The notes under the pieces were generated by a model. That model saw only the letters and a program-made list of their open reading frames with translations, had not been told where the DNA came from and made no database searches. The position numbers and the translations under genes were made by a program. Below, one piece after another: positions 21,448-32,832 of a stretch of 64,000 bases of DNA. The stretch is from NCBI GenBank assembly GCA_026122225.1, contig JANEZZ010001570.1, forward strand, positions 2,914,001 through 2,978,000. The letters are read 5' to 3'. Position 1 is the first letter of the stretch. Every line of letters starts with the position of its first letter. This stretch comes from Heloderma charlesbogerti (lineage: Eukaryota; Chordata; Lepidosauria; Squamata; Helodermatidae).

Positions 21448-23807
21448 ATATACACACACATATATAAATTATTAATGGGAAAAGCAAGCTATATTTTAAA
21501 ATTAACATTCCTAACAATGTGGAAACATGAATAGAAGATTATCAGATTGTAAGTCCTTCAAAACAGAACCAAAGAACTAATGGTTTGGAGCATGGCCATA
21601 ACTTGACCTATATAGTACCATCAAATTCTGGCTTCTCAGAATGAATTAATATAAAATAAATATTGGCACTTGGTCCTGTTTACGATATTCTGTTCCTCTG
21701 TAGACTAGCACAGACCTTCTGTAGATTCTAATCTTTAATACAACCATCATATTTTTAACCTAGACAGCAATAGCAGAGTTATTATTTTCATAGAATTTAG
21801 TCGCAGAAGGATATGGTGGGGGGAAGACTATTTGATTATTTCAACAGAAGCCTTTGCTTCTGGCAATACTGCTCCATAAAGACTGCATTTTGCAGTCAAA
21901 TAACAGACACAGACTATTTACCTGTTTGCGTGAAACCACGTAAACTTTCACACAAATTATGGTTGACAATGTGGCCAAAAGACCATTATTTTGCCTGTTG
22001 TAGTCGAACAGTATGGAGCCTCTGAGGTTTGGCTCTTTCTTCTGGGCGGATGCGCAGTGCTGTCAATTCTTTTCAAAACAAGAATAAGATTAAACAGCAG
22101 AAAATGAGTAAAACTCAGATAAGAGGCCATAAACTTCACAAGCAGAGATTTATTGCAGCAGCATTGTACCAAACATTGTTTCAAACAGTATGATTTCAAA
22201 CACTGTTTGAGCCACTTTGTAGACAGCTCCCTTGCCTTGGCACCCGGACATCTGTGTTTAATAGAACCACAGTTTCCAGTTGTTTTTAGAGAAAATAATA
22301 AGACAGAAGATGGTCTGTCTCACATCTAAGTATGTAAGACAGGGAAGAGGGAGTCTACATGGTAGTCATCCCAACAGTGGCAGAAACATGGTTGTCATCA
22401 TTCCGGAAAGTTCTTTCTGCTTCTCCATAAAATTCAGACACCACAGGGTTCTGTGGAACAATGAGTACATTTGAGTTCAATTAGAACAGCCAGCATCCAA
22501 AATAACATTGCAGAAAAAATACACTGTTGCTTCTAGGAGATTGTTTCACTGAATCCAGTCTGGTTGGCTAAGGAGCCAGAAAACAGTTAGATCTGCCTGG
22601 CCTACAAGTAATTAAAAGCAAAGCAAAAGTTTTAGGATGGGAAAAAGGGGGAAAAAACTTCATTATTTATTTGCTCCTTAATTTCCACTGATTTTGTTTG
22701 ATTCTACTCTCAACATACACTTCAATTGTCTAGTGAGTGCAGTAAAATTATAATGTGGGAATCATCCCTAAAGATAGGGCTTAGCATTTTTTTTCACAGG
22801 GACATGTTTTTTTCAGTCTCATCTCCTCCAATGCTTTATAGAAATGGTTGTGTCAAGGATGCAAGACACATTCAGGGCTGATATAAACATTGCCATTACA
22901 CAACGATTTTCACAGAAATACACTTATATTTATTTATACCTGGCACCAGTAATACTATCTACTTCCCATATGGGTCTACCACAGGGATGAGGGTGGAATC
23001 CAACTTGGCGTTTATGCCTCCACTGATTCCCTTACGCCCCACCAACTCCTGTTCAGAAGCAGGAGCCACAGCTTGCAGAAGGACGTTTTAGCATTTCTGG
23101 GCAACTGGGAAGGAATGAGCAAAAACACTCATTTCTGGAATGGAGCAGACTGGTGGAGGTCACATAAGGAAGCTCACATAAGGGAGCTCCACTGACCTGC
23201 CCCAATCAAGAAATGAGCATTTCTGTTCATTTCAGGGCTTCCCCTGGGAAGTGCTAAATCGGTGTTGCACAAGTGGTGGGTCACACTCACACAACAGAAC
23301 TGGCAGGACCCATCACTTGTGCAATGGAATCAGTGGGGTGAAAGAGAATTGCTGGAGGAGTAAGTGCCCCATTGGATTTTGCCCTGGGGAACCTCCAGCC
23401 CATGGGCTTAATTCAGCTCATGGAGGTTCCCCACCTGGCCTGTGGAGGCCCATCTCCTCCAAAACCTGCCCCTGGGGCAGAAGAAACCTCACTGTTTGGA
23501 AGTAACCGTGGGGCTTCAGGCCCATGTGCCAGTCATCATCCCTATCAGCACGTTAAAGGAATATTCCAGTACTGCACCTGTCCTTGATGGTGTCATTCCG
23601 ATACACCTGATGCACAACCAATCATGATGATAAGTGGTATGTGAAGCTTGCAATTCTTCCAGGCACCAGCTGAGTCATTTTCTCCATGCAGAGATAGGCA
23701 CAAAGCTCTAAGCCTTTCCCGGAATGGAAAAAAGAAAAATGGATGGGGGGCAGGATGGGATGATGTCAGGGAGGGGAAGGGCTTTGGGGGAGGGACTCCC
23801 TGATTAT
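20841..23807. other. no recognisable gene; one TG microsatellite
   Basis: About 3 kb of A/T-leaning sequence. Apart from the palindromic TATATG(TG)n...(CA)nTATATA repeat at 21416-21470, no element or exon is recognised. A duplicated CATTGAATAAAG motif sits at about 20958-20982. Confidence 0.5.
21416..21470. repeat. (TG)n microsatellite with inverted CA end
   Basis: A TATATATG(TG)12 run is followed by TATATACACACACATATATA, giving a self-complementary simple repeat. Confidence 0.9.
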
Positions 23808-23980
23808 TATTATTTTATTTTTTTATTTATTGCATTTCTATACCGCCCCATAGTCAAAGCTTTCTGGGTGGTTTACAGAAGTTAAAACATTAAAATACAA
23901 TATACAAAGTTTAAAAGCCATTTACACAAAAGCACACAGACAATATACACAAACAACATGTAACTAAGATCATCTCTGGA
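23808..23980 (-). repeat. L2-like 3' tail fragment
   Basis: ATTATTATTATTTTATTTTT and TTGCATTTCTATACCGCCCC followed by CTTTCTGGGTGGTTTACAGA match the L2 3' end at 2093-2170, in the same minus orientation. Confidence 0.75.
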
Positions 23981-24087
23981 TATTATTATTCATTGCATGT
24001 GTGTGTGACATCTGGCCCCTGGACCAAGCCAAGTTCAGCACCCCGGTCCATCATATTGCACAGTAAGTGCTACCCTAATGCCTCAAG

Positions 24088-24274
24088 AAATGCCCTCACC
24101 CCGGCGCCAGCTTGTCTGGCTGAAAGGGGGGGGCATTGCGGGCGGGTGGGGTGACAAGACGTAGGGGCCTCTGATTGGTGCACCCCAGTGGCACCACCAT
24201 GCAAGGAGGGGCAGGCTGAGCTGCCTTAAGCTCAGCTCCCCCTCCCAATCTCAGCTCTCTGGCTCGATGCAGCT
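24088..24274 (+). repeat. split direct repeat A1
   Basis: 187 bp beginning AAATGCCCTCACCCCGGCGC and ending GGCTCGATGCAGCT. It is repeated at 30405-30592 with only a few changes (for example TGCAAGGAGGGG versus TGCAGTGAGGGG). Confidence 0.9.
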
Positions 24275-25720
24275 AGTAAGAGCTAAAGACTCGCCTGGAA
24301 TCGACGAAGGACTCCTGCCTGCTGGAGACCAGCTTCGTGTTCGTGGTCGTTCCAGCCACCTGGACTCAGCGTGCTTCTGTGCACTCAAATTCCCGCGCTG
24401 CGGCTATCAGGTTGCCAACGCTCGTGGCGTGTCTCGCGCGCCCCAGCGCAGCTCCCTCTGGGGCGGCGCCTGCCAGCTGTCGGGAGAGCCAATGTTGCTG
24501 GCGTCACAGGGAGTGTCGTGGGGCCAGTCTCTGACGGAAGCTGCCTCTGGGGCTCCGGAGTTTTGGTGATATCGTGCCGCTCCCTCCCTCTCGCCAGCTC
24601 TGCCTCCCTTGGTCGCTCGGCGCGCCTGCCGCAGCGTCGCACGTGTGCAAGTCCCTTTCTCCCGCAGCCGGCCTTTCCTGCCTCGGCGCGAGCGCCGTCA
24701 GCAACTCTGGGTGTGTGCGCCCGGGTGAGGTGCTTGGGATCGTTCGTCTGCGGGGGTGAGGGTGGGGGTGGCGCACGCACGCCCTCCCACCCGCCCGCCC
24801 TCCCGCTTCCTCACTCACCCGCCCGCCCGCTCGCTCACTTGCCCACCCGCCCGCCTGCCTGTTTGCCAGCCAGCCGGCCCACTGGTCGGCTCGCCGCCCT
24901 GCCTGTCGGCCGGCCTGTCCACCCGGCCGCCGCCTGTAACTCTCCGCTGCGGGGGGGGGCGCGCGCGCCCCCGCCCGCTTCCTCACCGGTCGGTCCGTCG
25001 CTCGCTCACTCGCCACCCCCCCGCCCGTTTGCCACCCCCCCACCCATTTGCCGGCTGGCCTGCCGGTCAGCTTGCCACCCTGCCTGATGGCCGGCCCGTT
25101 CTTATGGCCGCCAGCCTCCTCCTGGCTTGCCTTCCCACCGGCCTCCGTTGGCCGTGGCCGTGCACACCGCCGCGGCCTTGGAGGTCTAAGTCTCGGAGAG
25201 GAGTGGCGGCGGTGCGCGGTGAGCGCGGCGCCAGTGTTGGCGGGTGCCGACTGACCTGCCCGTGCGCCGGCGCTCCCGACGGTGGTGTGCCTGCCCCAGC
25301 ACCTTCCTCTGGCAGGCGTCCACACCAGCCAGTCGCCGCCCGGGGCTTGGGACTTCTTCCCCCCAAAAAAATAAAAAATTAAAAAATTAAAATAAAAAAT
25401 AAAATAAAAATTAATTAATTAATTAATTAATTACTTGAATTGTGAAGCAGCTGCGGCTGCCTGTTGGGTGCCTGCCTTTGTCTGAGCCAGGGCGCCCTCA
25501 GCTGAGGGCGCCCGCGCTCAAGTGCGGCTCCACATTAAAAAAAAAAAAGACCTGCCGCACCTCTAGAGCGCTGATCTCCTATTTAAACAATAGTAGCGGC
25601 GTTCCCATCCTTAACTCACTTTCTGCATCACGCCTCCCAAGAAGGGCCAATGTGGTAAGAAAGGGAAGGGGAGGGCCCTGCCCCCCTCCCCAAAAGACCT
25701 CTGCCAAAGCCCGATTCTGA
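24275..25720 (+). promoter_or_regulatory. CpG- and C-rich 5' region of the retroelement
   Basis: Between A1 and the first gag-like frame lies a strikingly GC-rich block (about 24290-25360) with repeated CCCGCCCG/CCTGCC runs, giving G-rich tracts on the minus strand. It is followed by an A/T block containing TTAATTAATTAATTAATTAA (about 25411-25434). Long overlapping open frames exist on both strands, but only because stop codons are rare at this composition; I see no domain. It is probably the element's promoter or leader, or captured CpG-rich sequence. Confidence 0.45.
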
Positions 25721-25744
25721 GTCTATGAGGACGCAGACCCGGTA

Positions 25745-27130
25745 TTGGCATCAATTCTTTCTCTGTTGGAAGCTGCTGAGCATTCCTCAGAGATCCCTCC
25801 CCCGGCCAGGCCTAAAAAACCCTCGGCGGTCCAGCCCAAGCGAACGCGACAGCAGACCCAACGCTCGCTGCTCCTTTCTATTTCAGCTCGCCTGGACGCT
25901 ATTGAGGCATCCACCTCTTCTTCCTCAGCTCTTCCAGAAGGCTCACCGCCTTCAGTGGAGCTCCGCCCTTCTGTGGCCTCATCTTCCCCAGGTATGTAAG
26001 CAGCAGCATCGGTTTTCTCAGCTGGGGATCAGAGCACGCCCACGATTGGTACAGGTGAGACTGCTTTGGCACCTCAATTCGCCTGGCCGGGCATGGGTCA
26101 AATCAACCCCTGGGGTTGGGTGCCGTGGTTTACCCTGCAGGGTGGCCCAGTCCCCCCTCTCCCACTTCCTTCAGTTACTCCAGCCCCCACAGTTAGTACT
26201 CCTCAGCCAGTGGCCTCGGCCTCAACTCAACTAGTTCAACTGCTTCGGTGGCCAGCCCACCCAGTTCATTGGGGCCTGGGGCCTCATTCCCCTTACTGTT
26301 ACCAGCAGGAGATGCTGCTACGTCAGCCCGCCACTATTCCAGCCTCATCCGTTTAACGCTGCCTCCACCAGTGTTTGGCAGGGGCCTGCCGGTTTGGTTC
26401 GGGACCCCCTGGCTTCCCTACCTCATCCCATGCTAGCCCCACAGTTGTCCTCGGTTGACCCATGTGCCAACCTGGGTCGAGAATCTATGCCCACAGGTGC
26501 TACTTCCTCCCCTATTGGTTTTCATTTAACCATTACCACTAGAGAAAAGATTTTGTGGGGTGAATTTACCGATGTCTTTGCCCTGCTCTTTCCCGAGCCC
26601 GAACCCAGTGACAAAGATAGAACCTGTGACCGGGATTCTGAGCGGAGCAAAGCTCACAAGGTGACTCGCACCTGGGCGAACTGGTTGCCAGGTTTTTTAA
26701 TTTATGCTGGCATCCTCCAACAGAGATTCCCTGAGAGAGCTTGGGTTCTCACCAAGTACCTCGACATAATATACAGGGCTTACTCCGAATATGAAGGGAG
26801 CGCATGGCTGGCCTACGATGAGGCCTTCCATGGAGGGCCGCCATTGACCCCTCCATGAGCTGGGATCGGAAGGACCAGGATCTTTGGCTCCAATTTATGA
26901 CCCCTTCCAGGCCAGGCTTCGGCGACAGGTCCTATAGCGGCCACATCCTGGCCAAGCTGTCGCCCGCAATAGCCGCCAGGCCTATTGTGGGTCCAGGGGT
27001 TCAACACCGCTGGCTGTGCTGGGAGTTCAGCTCCAAAGGTTCCTGCTCCTGAAACCCATGCTGCTTCCGGCATGAATACAGCCCCAAGGGCACATACTCC
27101 CAGGACACGTGCCGTTTCCGTCATGTGTGC
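25745..27130 (+). pseudogene. Gag-like region of the tyrosine-recombinase retroelement
   Basis: The recognisable pieces come from several frames. First is a Ser/Pro-rich N-terminus with SISARLDAIEASTSSSSALP (25745-25999), then a Pro-rich spacer (26066-26356). The best-kept core (26394-26858) has ITTREKILWGEFTDVFALLF, TRTWANWLPGFLIYAGILQQ and AYSEYEGSAWLAYDEAF. SWDRKDQDLWLQFMTP follows (26855-27052), leading into a zinc-knuckle-like CWEFSSKGSCS and then, after a stop, CCFRHEYSPKG. Such proteins coat the RNA. Frameshifts and stops disable it. Confidence 0.65.
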
Positions 27131-27299
27131 TCCCTTGTAGTAGTCAGCACTCTTGCACCTCTTGCCCAATGCCTGGGGATGGTAGGGCCTCCCTTGGAAA
27201 GGCCGAGGCGGTAGGAAGCTCTGGTTGGCCCATGCCCAGTTAGGTTGCACCGCTACTCCGGCTTTAAGACGATACCCCAACTGGGGGAACGCGTCTTAA

Positions 27300-28540
27300 C
27301 TTGTAACATGGCTTTATGCTAGGTTCTGGGACCCGTCCCCCCTTTCTCTAGGTCAACATAGGACATCCTTACCATGTAAGCAACATTTCTCCTCACCAGG
27401 TGTCGACAAGTTCTTGAGAGGTTAACAAGGCAGTGCTGGCAGAAGGGTTTTAGCCCCCTCCCTTTTTTCCACACCCCGCTATCTACTCTAGGGATCTCCC
27501 TTCTCAAAGGGTGCCCAGGAATTCCTCTAGGGAGTTTATCCTGATTCATAACCTTTCTTCTCTGAGGGCCAGTCTGTTAATCACGAGATCCCTGATCATC
27601 TGTGCTCAGTGCGGTACACCTCTCCAATGAGGCAGCTGGCTTGGTCTGGGATCCCGGCCACGGGTCCCTGATGGGCATGTGCTACATGGAGTCCAAAGAC
27701 GGTGGTCATTGTTCTAACCTAACGCAAGTATTGCTCCCCTTTCCTGCTACCTCTATGTCCCTTAGCTCACAAAAGGCTGAGGGCCTGTCTCCCACATCAA
27801 CATTCAGTGAAACCAATTTGATACCCTTAGGTGTTTTTCTTGCCCCCCCAGGACAACTTTCAGGTTCTTTGGGCACAGCTCCAAGCAGTTATACATCTTC
27901 TTAGGGTTTTCCGTTGGGGGGCCATGCAAGATATTGTAGGGCAGCTGCTTTTCACAGTTCGGGTAGCGGCCCCTGACCGTGCCTTCTCGCACCGGCTCAG
28001 TTTGGGCTGTGTTGGGACTGCGGCCGCCGCACCATCGAACCAGGATCACTTCTGCTGTGCGCATGTATCCATGGGCATGGCTTCAACTTAGTATGGCTTT
28101 AAAGGCACCTTCCTTCCGGAGGTGTGAGCCTCTCCTCAAAGACAGACTCTGGATTAACATGGTTCCGCTGCTACCCCAGGGGGTTTCAGACTCTTAGGGC
28201 AGGTCTGATCGTGCTGTGGGGAGTGGCCTGAAGAGTGGAGGCTGCCACCGCCAAGCACATTTTGGATGACCTTATAGTCAAGTCAGTAACCCCTCCCCCC
28301 TCGGTATGTCAACACGACCACATTATTCATTCTCCGTCCTCCTGAGATCGGAGGGTCATGGCATGTGCCAGTGTGTTCGCGCTCGGTATTACAACATCTG
28401 GTTCTGGGTCCACCATGTGCCAGGTTAGGCAAACTCAATTGTCATTGCCTTGTCATGAAATTAGGTCAACGTCTTCCGGGCCTTAGCCCCGCGGGTGCTC
28501 CATTTCCAGATCCCATCCTTGCAGTACTATGGGAGACCGA
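27300..28540 (+). pseudogene. RT-RNase H region of the tyrosine-recombinase retroelement
   Basis: RT finger motifs are traceable across frames near 27520-27690 (an EFILIHNLSSLRG-like stretch, NHEIPDHLCSVRYTS, EAAGLVWDPGHGSLMG). The thumb-like EGLSPTSTF follows almost at once (27780), so the palm block that should carry the YxDD catalytic motif is missing, apparently deleted near 27720-27770. The RNase H and connection part is seen as VRVAAPDRAFSHRLSLG and LLLRPPHHRT-like sequence (27955-28050), then ARYYNIWFWVHHVPG (28381-28425) and NVFRALAPRVLHF. Many stops; non-functional. Confidence 0.6.
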
Positions 28541-29480
28541 GATACTGAAGCCAAGCAAGCCATCCTGCATTCCAAGGCTCTCTGTACAGGAGCCGCCTGC
28601 AACAGAGCAGGTAGGGTGTGCCGCGCATTAGGCAAAGCTTCAGCGATAGGATTCATGGCCCTCACCTATAGTTCATGGGCCGCAGTGTTGCGCCTCCTTA
28701 AGGAACAACAGACTATCTGAGACCATAAGTCGCAAGCTGGCCATTTAGCCTTCCAGCCCACAATGGTGGGATTCACTGACTCCATGTCAGATGTTAGGGT
28801 TTGGCGTGCAATATAGGATTGGGCACAGTTGTTGCCTGTTTTAGTAAATTAGCCACCCTCTCTCTACGGATACCCCTTCCAGGCTCCGGGGGTAATGGCC
28901 CTCCATTGGAGTTTTCCAGTAAGACGTTTCCCTGTTCCACATAGCAGCCTTAACGGCCTTCTTCAACCCCCACCCCCTTAGGAATTCAGGGTTGGTCTGG
29001 GCTCCCAGGGCCGACTTGTCCCGGAGGGCTTTTGATATGCTTCAAGGTACAGGTCTGGCCCAATGTAACCCATTTACGTATTTTTTTATCAAACTAATCG
29101 GTAAGGCAAGGGCACGGCCGTGGCCCATGGCCAAACGCAAGTCAATAAGTTATGCCCCGTCAGCACCTTATGGGATTTAGGGAATGCCGCGGGTCTGAGG
29201 AGGGGCCTCCGTTTTATCACTTCAACAGCTTACTGTTGACATAAAGGCAATTGAGGTTTCTCTCAGGCATGTTATGGTAGTTAGAAAATGGGGCTTCACA
29301 GTATTCCGGCCTGCATTCACGAGTTGTCCACTTCTTCCTGACACAATTTTCGCTTTGCTTGCCCTAATGTGCTTATTCCTTAGACCAGCAGAATCGTCGT
29401 ACGCCGGTACGGGTGCTCTTAAATGGGCACGTTATGATATATGGAGCTGCATGAAGGGCTTGTATGTCATCTTCAGACTT
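28541..29480 (+). pseudogene. tyrosine recombinase region, decayed
   Basis: Position and fragments point to the YR: ALGKASAIGFMALTYSSWAA at 28630-28690 (N-terminal core-binding helices), LFHIAALTAFFNP (about 28932-28970), RADLSRRAFDMLQ (about 29010-29045), an SYAPSAPYG stretch aligning with the usual CPV..LW.Y region (about 29147-29176), and a C-terminal IWSCMKGLYVIF stretch where the catalytic Tyr helix would be (29440-29475). The catalytic R-H-R-Y set cannot be assigned with certainty because of frameshifts. The call rests mainly on element architecture. Confidence 0.5.
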
Positions 29481-29995
29481 CAGCTTTTGTCACCCCGTCA
29501 CATTAAGATCCAGTGGCTTCACAGACATGGCATACGGTGGGAGTCCCCTCCTCACTCTGTTCCACCAAAGTTTGTCAATCTTCCTCCTCAGGTCCAGGTG
29601 CTGCACATTGAGAGGAATGACTTCGGCTGTAAGCCGGGCGAGGACCTGATCGAACAGGCCTTGGTTGAGATGCAGGTGGTCCGGCATACCTGGCCGGAAG
29701 TAGCCTATTGCAGCCCTCACTGCTCCCATGGATTAATGGGAAGGAATGGAATGACATTGCCAGTGGCAGGGCATGTCTGAAAGTGCACAGAGAAATGGCT
29801 TATGGCCTATGCGAATGAGGTGATGGATGCACCACCCGCCAAGGAATTTTGTGGACATGGAGGGAGCGTTACAGGACGGACTGTGTCTGCCTGCCTCATG
29901 TAGTATATAACATATTTCTGTCTGATCTGCAAAGGGGCCTGCGGGAAGTTCTTCTGCGCAGGTGGGGGGAGTTTCACAAGCTCTAGGCTTGTGAC
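29481..29995 (+). pseudogene. SGNH/GDSL hydrolase-like domain of the retroelement
   Basis: The best-preserved frame (29274-29780) contains IKIQWLHRHGIRWESPPHSV, then NLPPQVQVLHIERNDFGCKPGEDLIEQALVEMQVVRHTWPEV. This matches the block with a GGNDLG motif in SGNH hydrolases fused to vertebrate tyrosine-recombinase elements (here IERNDFG). Downstream frames continue with VYNIFLSDLQRGLREVLLRR (29900-29960), the usual C-terminal helix. The block I serine region is not recognisable. CR1 ORF1 also carries an SGNH esterase, but the sequences are unrelated in detail. Confidence 0.65.
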
Positions 29996-30000
29996 TCCTG

Positions 30001-30404
30001 TGGCGGCTAGGACGGGCAAAAACAGGAAAGTAGGGATGGTGTGCATGCAGAGGCACCTTATGGTGACAGGTGACGCCTGAGGCCCCCCGAACGGGTTGTG
30101 CGGCTCGGCTGGGGGATAAGGGTTGCCTGAGAGACCAACCCTCCTCACTCACCCAGGTGTTGTGCGGCACCAGGTTGGGGGTGACACCGGAAAGTCTACC
30201 TCCCCCAGAAGGGGCAGTCTGGAGGGATGGTGAGATCACCGCCACCCCTCAGGCTGGGTGTGTTTTCGCCCAAGAAGTGCCAGCTAGCCGCTGACACAGT
30301 TAGATGCCCGTCCTAGATACCCCTTTGCAGCTATTTCAATAAATGTGGCCCAATTTTCAACCCAAGCTTGTGGTCTGCGTCTTCTTTAACCCATCTCCGC
30401 TCGC
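30001..30404 (+). repeat. split direct repeat B1
   Basis: 404 bp from TGGCGGCTAGGACGGGCAAA to CCATCTCCGCTCGC, repeated with high identity at 30783-31186. It contains ATTTCAATAAATGTGGCCCA (AATAAA at about 30339), a likely polyadenylation signal near the 3' end of the element transcript. Confidence 0.9.
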
Positions 30405-30592
30405 AAATGCCCTCACCCCGGCGCCAGCTTGTCTGGCTGAAAGGGGGGGGCCATTGCGGGCAGGTGGGGTGACAAGACGTAGGGGCCTCTGATTGGTGCA
30501 CCCCAGTGGCACCACCATGCAGTGAGGGGCAGGCTGAGCTGCCTTAAGCTCAGCTCCCCCTCCCAATCTCAGCTCTCTGGCTCGACGCAGCT
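30405..30592 (+). repeat. split direct repeat A2
   Basis: 188 bp repeat of A1, starting immediately after B1 with AAATGCCCTCACCCCGGCGC. The B1-A2 junction is what a circular DNA intermediate would use to restore both ends. Confidence 0.9.
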
Positions 30593-30782
30593 CCCTCCCA
30601 CCCTCCCCTAAGCAGTGTGGGTTTTCTTACCGGCTGCCCTTTTGGGAGCCATGTAGGAATTTTTGGCTCACAGTTCAATTGGCCTATTTACTGTGCGTCT
30701 TTTTTGCCTACGTCACACTGTTTTTGCAGGTCGAATGTGTCCTTTATGGGAATATGGTCTTTATCATCGGTCACTTTCCAGT

Positions 30783-31186
30783 TGGCGGCTAGGACTGGCA
30801 AAAACAGGAAAGTAGGAATGGTGTGCATGCAGAGGCACCTTATGGTGACAGGTGACGCCTGAGGCCCCCCGAAAGGGTTGTGCGGCTCGGCGGGGGGATA
30901 AGGGTTGCCTGGGAGACCAACCCTACTCACTCACCCAGGTGTTGTGTGGCACCGGGTCAGGGGTGACACCGGAAGGTCTACCTCCCCCAGAAGGGGCAGT
31001 CCAGAGGGATGGCGAGATCACCGCCACCCCTCAGGCTGGGTGTGTTTTCGCCCAAGAAGTGCCAGCTAGCCGCTGACACAGTTAGATGCCCGTCCTAGAT
31101 ACCCCTTTGCAGCTATTTCAATAAATGTGGCCCAATTTTCAACCCAAGCTTGTGGTCTGCGTCTTCTTTAACCCATCTCTGCTCGC
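30783..31186 (+). repeat. split direct repeat B2
   Basis: 404 bp repeat of B1, ending CCATCTCTGCTCGC at the right border of the element. The ~190 bp between A2 and B2 (30593-30782) is unique within the window. Confidence 0.9.
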
Positions 31187-31299
31187 TACTGGGAGCTGCA
31201 CTGCTTTTGTGGGTATTTGTCACACAACCCAGCTGACCCACACAGAAATCAGATAACAGAGATTACTACAGCTGCATGGAGTCTCTTCCATGTGGAGAT

Positions 31300-31376
31300 A
31301 TAGATGGATGGATGGATGGATGGATGGATGGATGGATGGATGGATGGATGGATAGACAGACAGACAGACAGACAGA
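31300..31376. repeat. (GATG)n(GACA)n microsatellite
   Basis: About 12 GATG units pass into about 5 GACA units. Confidence 0.95.
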
Positions 31377-32765
31377 TCAATCTTCCTGCAGTGATAACAC
31401 TTACATGGCCACTACATTGACCTGAAAAAGAGCAATTATGATGTGGCAGCTAGTGTTGGCCACATTATGCTGCATTTGGTTATGTTATTGTTATTGGCTG
31501 CTGTGTCCATTCCAATTCCTTTGCCTTATGAGGATTATGTATTCTTTATATTTCAATTGTTTTATTCTTTTATCATGCCACTGTGAAACTCTGAATATAG
31601 TTGTTCAAAGGTCCAATCTGCACTTGGTCCTCTAGTAAAATAGCATAGCCATCAAACTTTATTTTTGTTTATTTGTTTCGCCTTCCTGAAACAAATGACC
31701 TTGTGGTTGGGAGACAAATGTTCTTGAGCATCCACCCAAATCAGTGAGAAAACTAACTCCAAATCTCTCGCCTCAAACCGTTGCAGGAAGAGGACTTTGA
31801 AAAATCACACCTCACAAACAACTTTTCACAGGTATGTAACAAAAATTCTAAGGGGAAAAATACCTCTGCTATTACCAAAAAGAAAGGAAGAAACAGGAAA
31901 ATAGATTACCTCAGTTTCTTTTTACTTCTTCTGTCTCTTTTTTTGCATTTAATTCATGAGTTTTCTGTTTCCTATCTGACTTTCCATCCTTTCAAATTTG
32001 ATGCTTATACTCCTTTCTTATCCAGGCATGTCAAAAGGCAGCTGGTTTCTATTCCATACGCAAGTCCAATTTCATCACATGAAACCAGACCATGACAAAA
32101 TTCTTGAGTTTGTAGATAGATCTAGTATTCAGAGATGATCACAACTCTGCAGATTGGTAACAGTATGCCGTAGAATAGCTGTCAATAAAATAGGCCTACT
32201 CCCTTAAGCAGAGACATGTCTGAAATTTGAAATTGTCTCTGTTGTCCATTTCTTCCAGAAGGTGTATTCTTGTTGTATTTTATTTCACACTACCCTTCCC
32301 TGTATGGCTTTCTTCTCTGCATAGTTTATGCATTAGGTCACACAGTAGGTATGCAAGAATGTTCCTTCTAATCAGTTGGAACTAGTCACTTCACAACTAC
32401 TTATGTGAAATGAATGCATGTTCATAATATCAGGAGCACCAACAAGCTGTAAATTAGAAGTCCATGCTGTATGGCCATAGAGAAAGGGGCTCAATTTACC
32501 ATACATTCCTCAAGAACCTTTAAATCAAAATGTTAAGGTCTCCAATGAGTCCCTAAATACTTGTACTGGGGCAGTTCAGTTCTTCTGTTTCATCTTGTAG
32601 CTAAACTAATAGCAGCTAAAGAGGCAACCACACCCCTGCTTGCAAACGCTACCTGACATCAGAGCAAATTAGCCAATGATATCAAAAGAATGGTCAGAGA
32701 CTGAGAAGGAGCTTGTGACACTGAGGGGACTGGACAATAAGGAAGGGGTCAAGGGCATTTAGCAT

Positions 32766-32832
32766 GGAGGCGTGCTATGGTCCATGGGGTCACGAAGAGT
32801 CAGACACGACTTAACGACTGAACAACAACAAC
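32766..32832 (+). mobile_element. BovB 3'-end fragment
   Basis: GCGTGCTATGGTCCATGGGG through CGACTTAACGACTGAACAAC with an AACAACAA tail is identical in pattern to the 3' ends of the BovB copies at 20780-20836 and 37440-37495. It is a severely 5'-truncated insertion of about 65 bp. Confidence 0.85.

Larger units (their letters stand above)
24088..31186 (+). mobile_element. Ngaro-like (DIRS-order) tyrosine-recombinase retroelement, complete termini
   Basis: The layout is A1 (24088-24274), a long internal region, B1 (30001-30404), A2 (30405-30592), a short unique piece, and B2 (30783-31186). B1 and A2 are contiguous. This A1-coding-B1-A2-B2 order of split direct repeats is diagnostic of tyrosine-recombinase retroelements (PAT/Ngaro type), which integrate a circular DNA intermediate instead of using an integrase. 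The internal region holds decayed gag, RT-RNase H, recombinase and SGNH-hydrolase regions in the expected order, all plus strand. Total about 7.1 kb. The structure is complete but the coding part is dead. Confidence 0.85.

Noticed and set aside
24371..25382. Long overlapping open frames of 200-270 codons on both strands
   Set aside because: The block is extremely GC-rich, so stops are rare in every frame. The translations are Pro/Arg/Ala repeats with no domain, and strands mirror each other. It lies inside the retroelement leader.
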